Below, in pieces: positions 8,929 to 15,322 of a DNA stretch of 64,000 bases. This DNA comes from Actinacidiphila epipremni (GTDB lineage Bacteria; Actinomycetota; Actinomycetes; Streptomycetales; Streptomycetaceae). The stretch is taken from the NCBI RefSeq assembly GCF_012034175.1, contig NZ_JAATEJ010000018.1, forward strand, positions 116,423 to 180,422. The letters are read 5' to 3'. The notes beneath the pieces were generated by a model that saw only the letters and a list, made by a program, of their open reading frames with translations, made no database searches and was not told where the DNA came from. A program made the translations under genes and the position numbers. The stretch's first letter is position 1. Each line of letters begins with the position of its first letter.

Positions 8929-9534
8929 CTAGTCCGGGTCGAGGAGGCTCAGCTCGTCGTCGAAGACGGCGCTGACGTCGAAGCGGCAGATGACCAGGCG
9001 CGGGTCGGCCTGGTCGAAGGGTGCCTCCAGCCACTCCCCCGGGTCGGCGGGCTCCGCCGCGGAGACCCACACCGTGGAGTCGCCCTCCTCCAGCCCGAAG
9101 TCCTTGTGGCGCTGGGCGATCTCGTCCGGCTCGTACTCGCCGAAGATCACCCCGAGCGCCGCGTTGACGGACGCGGTCGCCGAGCCGTCGGTGTCCTCAC
9201 TGGCATGTCTGGCCTGCGAGTAGAGCCGGTCGGGCGCGACGATCGTGTAGTCGCGGCGGACGAGCACGGTGATCGCCTCGGGCTCCTCGGGGCCCTCGTA
9301 CTCCGGCATCTCCCCGCCGGGCACTTCCAGCGGCGTGACCTCGTCGTAGACCTCGTACAGCAACTCGTCATACGACTCGGCCGCCGAGGCCAGCGCCTCG
9401 AACGCCTCGTGAACGGCGGGGTCGTCCTCGCCGCTGCGCTTCTCGATCGCCTCGAGATGCCGGTCGAGCGCGGCCTTGACCACCTCGACTGCGGCACGAA
9501 CACCGGCCGCCGTGGGCTGTACGTCATCAGACAT
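8929..9534 (-). CDS. Conserved hypothetical acidic protein
   Basis: 201 residues, strongly acidic, soluble, no recognised domain. The N-terminal third is helical (AAVEVVKAALDRHLEAIEKR); the middle reads VPGGEMPEYEGPEEPEAITVLVRRDYTIVAP and the C-terminus ends in DELSLLDPD. The start ATG at 9534 has no Shine-Dalgarno but a TAGCGT hexamer seven bases upstream, the spacing of a leaderless streptomycete transcript. It diverges from the small DUF5703 gene 47 bases away. Function unknown. Confidence 0.75.
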   Translation of the reverse strand: MSDDVQPTAAGVRAAVEVVKAALDRHLEAIEKRSGEDDPAVHEAFEALASAAESYDELLYEVYDEVTPLEVPGGEMPEYEGPEEPEAITVLVRRDYTIVAPDRLYSQARHASEDTDGSATASVNAALGVIFGEYEPDEIAQRHKDFGLEEGDSTVWVSAAEPADPGEWLEAPFDQADPRLVICRFDVSAVFDDELSLLDPD

Positions 9535-9581
9535 GAGGCAGACGCTATCCGCACCGGGGCGTTGCTTGCACAATAGATGCG

Positions 9582-9770
9582 ATGCCGGAATACGAATTCA
9601 GAGAGATGTACGTGCCGCGCGGGGTCTCCCGCAAGGACGCGGCGCGCCTGCTGACCGACGAGGCGGAGTATGGCCACTGGGAGCTGGACCGGCTCCGCCT
9701 CTACCCGGACGGGAGCAGGCGCGTGCGGCTGCGGCGACGGATCATCCGCCAGTTGCGGGCGACCTGGTGA
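9582..9770 (+). CDS. DUF5703 family small protein
   Basis: 62 residues, basic at the C-terminus (RRVRLRRRIIRQLRATW), with the conserved phrases VPRGVSRKDAARLL and AEYGHWELDRLRL. This matches the small streptomycete family DUF5703 as I recall it. Function unknown. ATG 9582 has no Shine-Dalgarno; CACAAT at 9569-9574 is seven bases upstream, again compatible with a leaderless transcript. The gene diverges from the acidic protein at 8929-9534 and faces the chaplin gene. Confidence 0.8.
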   Translation: MPEYEFREMYVPRGVSRKDAARLLTDEAEYGHWELDRLRLYPDGSRRVRLRRRIIRQLRATW

Positions 9771-9865
9771 TGTGACCGGGTCGCCCTCACCCGTCCCCTG
9801 ACCCTGCTCTTGCCTCTGCTTCAGCCTCAGGCTCAGCCTCAGCCGCTACCGCGGGCTGCCGCCGC

Positions 9866-10618
9866 TCAGCGTCGAGCGGCCCGGCCGCGGCGGTAGAGCA
9901 CCGCGCCGCCGAGGACGAGCGCGCCGGCCGCGAAGGCGCTGAAGCCCATGGCGTCGGTGCCGGTGTGCGCGAGTTCGGCTGCGCCGGGGCCGGCGGGGAC
10001 GTCGACCGGTGTGGTGCGACCGGGTGCGCTGCTGCCGCCGCTGCCCGGGGTGTCCGTGCCAGGGGTGCCCGGGGTGCTGGGCGTACCGGGGGTGCCAGGG
10101 GTTCCGGGCGTTCCCGGGTTGCCGGGCGTACCGGGCGTACCCGGAGTGCCGGGGTTGCCCGGCGTTCCCGGGTTGCCGGGGGTTCCGGGGTTGCCGGGCG
10201 TTCCCGGAGTGCCGGGCGTACCGGGGTTGCCCGGCGTCCCAGGGGTGCCCGGATTGCCCGGCGTCCCAGGTCCTCCCGGATTCCCGGGGTTGCCGGGGTT
10301 GCCCGGCGTACCGGGGTTGCCGGGGCCTCCCGGGGTGCCGGGCCCGCCCGGCTGGGAAGGCCCGCCCGGCGGGGTGTCGGTGTTGGCGCAGTGGTTGCCG
10401 AACGCCGGGTTCAGCAGGCCCACCACGTCGATGGTGTTGCCGCACACGTTGAGCGGGATGTGCACCGGGATCTGGACCGCGTTGCCGGCCAGCACGCCGG
10501 GCGAGCCGGCGGCCGTACCGGACGCGCCCGCGTCGGCGTGGGCGAGGCCGCCCGTGGCGGCGAGGACGCCGCCGGTCGCGATCACAGTGAGCAGGCCCTT
10601 GGTTGCGACCTGTCGCAT
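9866..10618 (-). CDS. chpC: Long chaplin with collagen-like stalk and sortase signal (ChpC-like)
   Basis: A 250-residue cell-wall-anchored chaplin, a hydrophobic amyloid-forming surface protein of aerial hyphae. Residues 1-29 are a signal peptide; residues 34-79 are one chaplin domain with the paired cysteines C59 and C77 and the NAVQIPVHIP and GLLNPAFGN phrases. Residues 85-190 are a Gly-X-Pro collagen-like repeat. LAHTG at 216-220 is a class E sortase motif, followed by a membrane helix (about 222-242) and the basic tail RRGRAARR. Known long chaplins ChpA-C carry two chaplin domains; here the second is absent and the stalk takes its place. AAGGAG lies eight bases upstream of ATG 10618. The pairing with chpH is the reason for the name; the symbol is by position and architecture only. 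Confidence 0.88.
   Translation of the reverse strand: MRQVATKGLLTVIATGGVLAATGGLAHADAGASGTAAGSPGVLAGNAVQIPVHIPLNVCGNTIDVVGLLNPAFGNHCANTDTPPGGPSQPGGPGTPGGPGNPGTPGNPGNPGNPGGPGTPGNPGTPGTPGNPGTPGTPGTPGNPGTPGNPGTPGNPGTPGTPGTPGNPGTPGTPGTPGTPSTPGTPGTDTPGSGGSSAPGRTTPVDVPAGPGAAELAHTGTDAMGFSAFAAGALVLGGAVLYRRGRAARR
10049..10366 (-). repeat. Tandem coding repeat, Gly-Thr/Asn-Pro triplets
   Basis: About 35 consecutive 9-bp-type units encoding GTP, GNP and GGP triplets within the chaplin gene. Third-position bases vary between copies, so the repeat is conserved as protein more than as DNA. Slippage or recombination here should change stalk length between strains. Confidence 0.9.
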
Positions 10619-10745
10619 TGCTCTTCTCCTTGCTTGCCCTGCGCCTCGCGCAGCCCCGCCCCTGCGGGCGCCGCGCGCGCACATGCGGAAAATGCCGAGC
10701 GGCCCCGGAGCGCGCGAGGGCGCGCCCGGGGCCGGTTCTGGGCCG

Positions 10746-10770
10746 CCGGCCGCGGTCGGACCGCGGCCGG
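10746..10770. terminator. Hairpin after chpH
   Basis: CCGGCCGCGGTC (10746-10757) and GACCGCGGCCGG (10759-10770) are a perfect 12-bp inverted repeat around a single base. It lies eight bases beyond the chpH stop, between the two chaplin genes, and suggests they can be transcribed separately. Confidence 0.55.
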
Positions 10771-10777
10771 GGCGGGA

Positions 10778-11011
10778 TCACCCGTTGACGCAGGCGTTGC
10801 CGAAGGCGGGGTTGAGCAGCCCGATCACGTCGATGGTGTTGCCGCACAGGTTGACCGGGATGTGCACCGGGACCTGGACGACGTTGCCCGACAGCACGCC
10901 GGGGGACTGCACCGCGGCGCCCTGGGCGCCGGAGTCGGCGGCGGCGATGCCCGCACCCGCGAGCACCAGACCACCGGTGGCAGCCGCAGCCGCGACGACC
11001 TTCTTGAGCAT
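10778..11011 (-). CDS. chpH: Short secreted chaplin ChpH
   Basis: A 77-residue chaplin: signal peptide of about 25 residues (MLKKVVAAAAATGGLVLAGAG...ADS) and one chaplin domain with SPGVLSGNVVQVPVHIP, C55GNTIDVIGLLNPAFGNAC73. No sortase signal, so it is released and self-assembles at the air-water interface. The sequence is nearly the S. coelicolor ChpH as I remember it. The start at 11011 has GAGGAGG seven bases upstream; a longer frame starting upstream is untranslated leader. It sits directly upstream of the long chaplin gene, the chpH-chpC arrangement known in streptomycetes. Confidence 0.92.
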   Translation of the reverse strand: MLKKVVAAAAATGGLVLAGAGIAAADSGAQGAAVQSPGVLSGNVVQVPVHIPVNLCGNTIDVIGLLNPAFGNACVNG

Positions 11012-11062
11012 GTACTTCCTCCTCATGGACACGTGCGGTCCCAGCCTGCGGACCACACCGTC

Positions 11063-11091
11063 GTAACGACGCCCGGAGGAATAGAGCTACG
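11063..11091 (-). promoter_or_regulatory. Possible sigma-BldN-type promoter of chpH
   Basis: On the minus strand CGTAGC (11091-11086) and CGTTAC (11068-11063) are 17 bases apart, about 52 bases upstream of the chpH start codon. Chaplin genes are known targets of sigma BldN, whose promoters, as I recall, have CGTAAC-like and CGTT-like boxes at this spacing. The match is imperfect. Confidence 0.35.
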
Positions 11092-11158
11092 AAAGCACCG
11101 GCCCCTTCACCCGTACCGGCGACGCCGACCGCCGGTACGGGTACGGGTGTTCGGCCGC

Positions 11159-12505
11159 TCAGCTGTGTTCGATGAAGCGGTCCAGGACGCGGACGCCGAA
11201 CTTCAGCCCGTCGACGGGCACGCGCTCGTCCACGCCGTGGAACATCCCGGCGAAGTCCAGCTCGGGCGGCAGCTGGAGCGGCGCGAAGCCGAAGCAGCGG
11301 ATGCCGAGGTCGTCGAAGGACTTGGCGTCGGTGCCGCCGGAGAGCATGTACGGCACGGCGCGGGCGGCCGGGTCCTCCGCGACGAGCGCGGACTGCATGG
11401 CGTCCACGAGGGCGCCGTCGAAGTCGGTCTCGACGGCCTTGTCGGAGTGCACGGACTCGCGCTTGACGCGCGGGCCGAGAATCCGGTCGAGGTCGGCGAG
11501 GAACTCGTCCTCGTAGCCGGGCAGGAAGCGGCCGTCGACGTGCGCGGTGGCCTGGCCGGGGATGACGTTCACCTTGTAGCCGGCGCCGAGCATGGTGGGC
11601 GCGGCGCTGTTGCGCAGGGTCGTGCCGATCATCCGGGCGATGCCGCCGAGCTTGGCGAGGGTGGCCTCCATGTCCTCGGGGTCCAGCTCGGTGCCGAGCG
11701 CGTCGGACAGCGCGTCGAGGAAGCCGCGGACGGACTTGGTGACCCGCACCGGCCACTCGTGCCGGCCGAGCCGGGCGACGGCCTCGCACAGCTCGGTGAT
11801 CGCGTTGTCGTTGTTGGTCATCGAGCCGTGGCCGGCGGTGCCGTCCACGGTGAGCCGCATCCAGTGCATGCCCTTCTCGGCGGTCTCGATGAGGTAGAGC
11901 CGCAGGTTCTCGTTGACGGTGAAGGAAAAGCCGCCGACCTCGCCGATCGCCTCGGTGACGCCCTCGAAGAGGTCGGGGTGCTTGTCGACCAGGAAGCGGG
12001 CGCCGTACGTGCCGCCGGCCTCCTCGTCGGCGAGGAAGGCCAGCACGACGTCGCGCGGCGGCTTGCGTCCGCTGCGCAGCCGGTCGCGGACGACCGCGAG
12101 GGTCATGGCGTCCATGTCCTTCATGTCGACCGCGCCGCGGCCCCATACGCACCCGTCGGCGATCTCGCCGGAGAAGGGGTGGTGGGTCCAGTCGTCGGCG
12201 TTGGCCGGGACGACGTCGGTGTGGCCGTGGATCAGCAGCGCGGGCCGCGAGCGGTCCTCGCCCTCGACCCTGGCCACGACCGAGGCGCGGCCCGGGTGGG
12301 ACTCCAGGATCCGCGGTTCGAGCCCGACCTCGGCCAGCTTCTCCGCGACGTATTCGGCCGCGCCGCGCTCGCCGGGCCCGGAGTGGTCCCCGTAGTTGCT
12401 GGTGTCGATACGGATCAGCTCGCTGCACAGGTCGACGACCTCGTCCTCGCCCGTGACTCCCCCGCCGCTGCCGCCGGCCCTGCCGCCTGGCCTGGACTCG
12501 CTCAC
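11159..12505 (-). CDS. M20 family metallopeptidase / deacylase
   Basis: A 448-residue cytosolic zinc hydrolase of the M20/M25/M40 family, which cleaves dipeptides or N-acyl amino acids. Metal-binding motifs are visible: LLIHGHTDVVP (His and Asp), the bridging Asp in WGRGAVDMKDM, and FLADEEAGG (catalytic Glu plus metal Glu). The dimerisation domain begins near GTAGHGSM, and the last metal His is in GMFHGVDE. The start is GTG 12505 with AAGGGAG seven bases upstream, preferred over the longer frame whose N-terminus is Gly/Arg-rich. It is monocistronic; the tRNA gene follows upstream on the other strand. Specificity is unknown. Confidence 0.9.
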   Translation of the reverse strand: MSESRPGGRAGGSGGGVTGEDEVVDLCSELIRIDTSNYGDHSGPGERGAAEYVAEKLAEVGLEPRILESHPGRASVVARVEGEDRSRPALLIHGHTDVVPANADDWTHHPFSGEIADGCVWGRGAVDMKDMDAMTLAVVRDRLRSGRKPPRDVVLAFLADEEAGGTYGARFLVDKHPDLFEGVTEAIGEVGGFSFTVNENLRLYLIETAEKGMHWMRLTVDGTAGHGSMTNNDNAITELCEAVARLGRHEWPVRVTKSVRGFLDALSDALGTELDPEDMEATLAKLGGIARMIGTTLRNSAAPTMLGAGYKVNVIPGQATAHVDGRFLPGYEDEFLADLDRILGPRVKRESVHSDKAVETDFDGALVDAMQSALVAEDPAARAVPYMLSGGTDAKSFDDLGIRCFGFAPLQLPPELDFAGMFHGVDERVPVDGLKFGVRVLDRFIEHS

Positions 12506-12729
12506 GCTGTCTCTCCCTTGTCGTCGCCCACCCGCCCGCCGCACGCGCCGGATGCCACCCCCATCCTGCCCCCCGACCCACCACCCGCCCAAGGCTCACC
12601 CCGCCTGCCTGCCCTTTTCCCCACCCTCCGGCCCCCGCCCCGCAGCTGATCGGCCGGTGATCGGCCCCTCCCGATCTTTGCTATGGTTTACCCCGTCGCC
12701 ACGGCCCGGAGGCCGTGACGTCAACACCC

Positions 12730-12817
12730 GTCCGGGTGGCGGAATGGCAGACGCGCTAGCTTGAGGTGCTAGTGCCCTTTATCGGGCGTGGGGGTTCAAG
12801 TCCCCCCTCGGACACCA
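12730..12817 (+). tRNA. tRNA-Leu(GAG)
   Basis: Class II tRNA with a long variable arm. Acceptor GTCCGGG pairs with CTCGGAC (one G-U), the anticodon arm is CTAGC-TTGAGGT-GCTAG giving anticodon GAG, the variable arm is TGCCCTTTATCGGGCG, and the T arm is GGGGG-TTCAAGT-CCCCC. The CCA end is encoded (12815-12817). It reads CUC/CUU leucine codons. A TATGGT hexamer at 12682 could be its -10 box. Confidence 0.96.
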
Positions 12818-12821
12818 CCAG

Positions 12822-12846
12822 AAACCCCAGTCCACCTGGGGTTTTT
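12822..12846 (+). terminator. Intrinsic terminator of the tRNA gene
   Basis: AAACCCCAG (12822-12830), loop TCCAC, CTGGGGTTT (12836-12844) and a run of five T (12842-12846). This is a classic intrinsic terminator, unusual in having a real U-tract for this GC-rich genome. It begins a few bases after the tRNA CCA end. Confidence 0.9.
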
Positions 12847-12946
12847 CTGTTTTCCCGGCCTACCGCACAACCGACCGCGCGGCGGGCCGCGGGCGGGGCC
12901 GGATAACCGGTTGCCGGCCGGTGGCCGGGTGCATAGCGTCCCCGCC

Positions 12947-13906
12947 ATGGCGCAGCCTGATCGACCGCCCCTGGGGGCGGGGTGGGCCGAGGGGTTGCTG
13001 CGGGAGGTGTACCCCGCAGCGGAAGTGGTCGAGGCGGTGCCGCGGACGGGCGGCCGGTCGGGTGCGGTGTACGAGGTCCGCTGTGCGGATCCCGCGCATA
13101 CGGTGATCTTCAAGGTGTACGCGCCTCGGTGGGCGTGGAAGCAGGCCAAGGAGGCCCGCGTCTACCGGATGCTCGCGGGCCTCGGGTCCCTGCCGGTGCC
13201 GAGCGTGCTGCACCGCACGCCGGGCGGGGGCCCCGGCGGCGGGGCCGTCACGATCCTGAGCCTGCTCGAAGGACGCCCGCTGTCCGAGGCGTCCAAGGAT
13301 CTGGACCAGCGGCTGATCCCGTCCTTCTACCGCGAGATGGGCGCCGTCCTGGCCTCGGTGCACCGGGTCGGCCAGGAGGCGTACGGATACCTGGCCGACG
13401 GGATCGTCGATCCGGTGGCCGGCAACGGGGACTACATGCGCCGCCGGTTCGCCGCGAAGCTGGCGGAATTTCGGGAGTTGGGCGGCGACGAGCGGCTGCA
13501 CGACGCGGTCGCCCGGCGGGTCGCGCGCGACGGGGCGCTGTTCGACAACTGCGGGTCCGCGGTGCTCTGCCACAACGACCTGCACGAGGGCAATGTGCTC
13601 GTCGCACCCCGCCCGGGCGGCTGGGCGGTGACCGGCGTGATCGACGTCGAGAACGCGATCGCCGCCGACCCGCTGATCGACCTGGCCAAGACCACCTACT
13701 ACGCGCTCGGCCGCGGCGCCCCGGAACACCGCGCCCTCCTCGAAGGCTACGGCCCACTCCCCGCCGACACCCCCGACCGCCTCGCCCTCTACCAGCTCTA
13801 CCACGCCCTCGAACTGTGGGACTGGTTCCGCTCGCTCGGCACGACCGAGCCCCTGCCCGGCATCACCGAGGACATCGCCCGCCTGACCGACCACCCCGCC
13901 CGATGA
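12947..13906 (+). CDS. Aminoglycoside-phosphotransferase-fold kinase
   Basis: A 319-residue protein of the APH/choline-kinase fold. The nucleotide-binding Lys is in HTVIFKVYAP, the catalytic Brenner motif is CHNDLHEGNVL, and the metal-binding Asp is in GVIDVENAIAADPLIDL. All key residues are intact. Substrate unknown; such genes are common in actinobacteria and most are not antibiotic-resistance genes. ATG 12947 gives the expected N-terminus MAQPDRPPLGAGW; no clear Shine-Dalgarno precedes it. It follows the tRNA terminator and is separate from the next gene, whose own ribosome site is clear. Confidence 0.85.
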   Translation: MAQPDRPPLGAGWAEGLLREVYPAAEVVEAVPRTGGRSGAVYEVRCADPAHTVIFKVYAPRWAWKQAKEARVYRMLAGLGSLPVPSVLHRTPGGGPGGGAVTILSLLEGRPLSEASKDLDQRLIPSFYREMGAVLASVHRVGQEAYGYLADGIVDPVAGNGDYMRRRFAAKLAEFRELGGDERLHDAVARRVARDGALFDNCGSAVLCHNDLHEGNVLVAPRPGGWAVTGVIDVENAIAADPLIDLAKTTYYALGRGAPEHRALLEGYGPLPADTPDRLALYQLYHALELWDWFRSLGTTEPLPGITEDIARLTDHPAR

Positions 13907-14060
13907 GCCGGCCCGCGGCGCGGCGAGTACCGCCGCCCGGAACCCGGCGGCAGCAAGAATTCGTCAAGCCCGCGCCAAGGCTTCCGCCGGAGCAGGAGGA
14001 CACCACTCTCTCGTACGGTCCCACCGCCCCGGCAGGGGCTGATGACAAACGAGGAGTGTC

Positions 14061-15299
14061 GTGTTCAACGGGGAGTTCACGGAAGGCCGGACGACCGAAG
14101 GAGGGGGTGCCGACCGGTGGCGTACGCTCACCGGCCGCAAGAAGCTGCTGGTCCTCGCGCACACCGAGGTCTATCGCCGGCGGCTGCAGGATCTGGTGGC
14201 GCTGGTGGAGTCCGACCTGCGGGTCGAGGTCACCTTCACTGTCCCGCCGCACGCGTTCAACGGCGGGGTCGCCCGCTTCCTGACCGGGGTCGGGGCGGAG
14301 GTCATGCCCTGGGCCGAGGCGGTGCGCACCGATTTCGACCTGGCGCTGGCCGCGGGGTCCAGGGGAATGGAGCAGGTACGGGCGCCGCTGCTGCGGGTGC
14401 CGCACGGCGGCGGGGAGATGTCACTGGTCGCCGCGGCGCCCGGGGCGGCATCGGGGGATGCCGTCCGGGTACGGGAGCCGGCCGGGATCACCGGCCGGAG
14501 CTATCTCACCTGGCGGGGCGCGGTCGTGCCGCGGGCGGTCGCCCTGCCGCACCGTGACGACCTGCGGGCGCTGCGCCGCTGGTGCCCCGAGGCGCTGCCG
14601 GTCGCCGAAGTGGTGGGGGACCCCGCGTACGACCGGATCGCGGCGAGTCTGCCGTTCCGCGAGGCATACCGCGCGGCGCTCGGCGTGGAGCCCGAGCAGC
14701 GGCTGGTTCTGGCGACCTCAACCTGGGGTCAGCGCTCGCAGTTCAACCATCTGGACGCGCTGCTGCCCCGGCTGCTCACCGAGCTGCCCAGGCGGCACTT
14801 CCGCACCGCTCTGCTCATCCACCCCAATGTACTCGCCCGTCACAGCCGTCTGCGGGTGCGCTCGTGGCTCGCCGACTGCAGCAGGGCGGGCGTGCTGGTC
14901 GTACCCCCGGAGGCCGACTGGCGGGCGGTGCTCGTGGCCGCCGACCTGGTGGTCGGGGATTTCAGCTCGGTCACCCTGTACGCGACGATGACCGACGCGC
15001 CCATCCTGCTGGCCCGTTACCCGTACGCGGACGCGAACCCGGCCTCGCCGGGTGTCGACATGGCGCTGGCCGCGCCCGCGCTCAGCCCCACCTGGCCGCT
15101 GGCCGACCAGCTGGCCTACGCCGCCGCCCACTACCCCAGGCGCGAATACCGCAGGATCGCGCGCCGCATCTCCTCCGAGCCCGGCCGCTTCGGGCTGCGG
15201 ACGCGCAGGCTGATGTACCGGCTGCTGGGTCTGGGCGAGCCGGCTTTCCCACCGGTGACGGAGCCGGTCGCCCTGCACGCCGGGGAGCTGGCCCTGTGA
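14061..15299 (+). CDS. CDP-glycerol glycerophosphotransferase-like / GT-B protein
   Basis: A 412-residue cytosolic protein, start GTG 14061 with GAGGAG six bases upstream. The C-terminal half reads VVGDFSSVTLYATMTDAPILL, close to the DYSS...P loop of CDP-glycerol glycerophosphotransferases and of related GT-B proteins. The N-terminal half begins with KKLLVLAHTEVYRRRL. In several streptomycetes related proteins carry the implausible label translation initiation factor 2. No membrane segment. The gene converges with the NB-ARC ATPase gene, 23 bases between stops. The nucleotide-sugar or CDP-polyol donor cannot be read from sequence. Confidence 0.65.
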   Translation: MFNGEFTEGRTTEGGGADRWRTLTGRKKLLVLAHTEVYRRRLQDLVALVESDLRVEVTFTVPPHAFNGGVARFLTGVGAEVMPWAEAVRTDFDLALAAGSRGMEQVRAPLLRVPHGGGEMSLVAAAPGAASGDAVRVREPAGITGRSYLTWRGAVVPRAVALPHRDDLRALRRWCPEALPVAEVVGDPAYDRIAASLPFREAYRAALGVEPEQRLVLATSTWGQRSQFNHLDALLPRLLTELPRRHFRTALLIHPNVLARHSRLRVRSWLADCSRAGVLVVPPEADWRAVLVAADLVVGDFSSVTLYATMTDAPILLARYPYADANPASPGVDMALAAPALSPTWPLADQLAYAAAHYPRREYRRIARRISSEPGRFGLRTRRLMYRLLGLGEPAFPPVTEPVALHAGELAL

Positions 15300-15322
15300 C
15301 CCGCGCCCCCGTCCCGGAGCGC

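Noticed and set aside
10049..10366. Regularly repeated sequence that might look like a CRISPR array
   Set aside because: Units are 9 bp, contiguous, without spacers and in frame inside the chaplin gene.
12947..13906. Antibiotic-resistance gene (aminoglycoside phosphotransferase)
   Set aside because: Only the fold is shared; no resistance-specific signature was seen and such kinases are common in actinobacteria.
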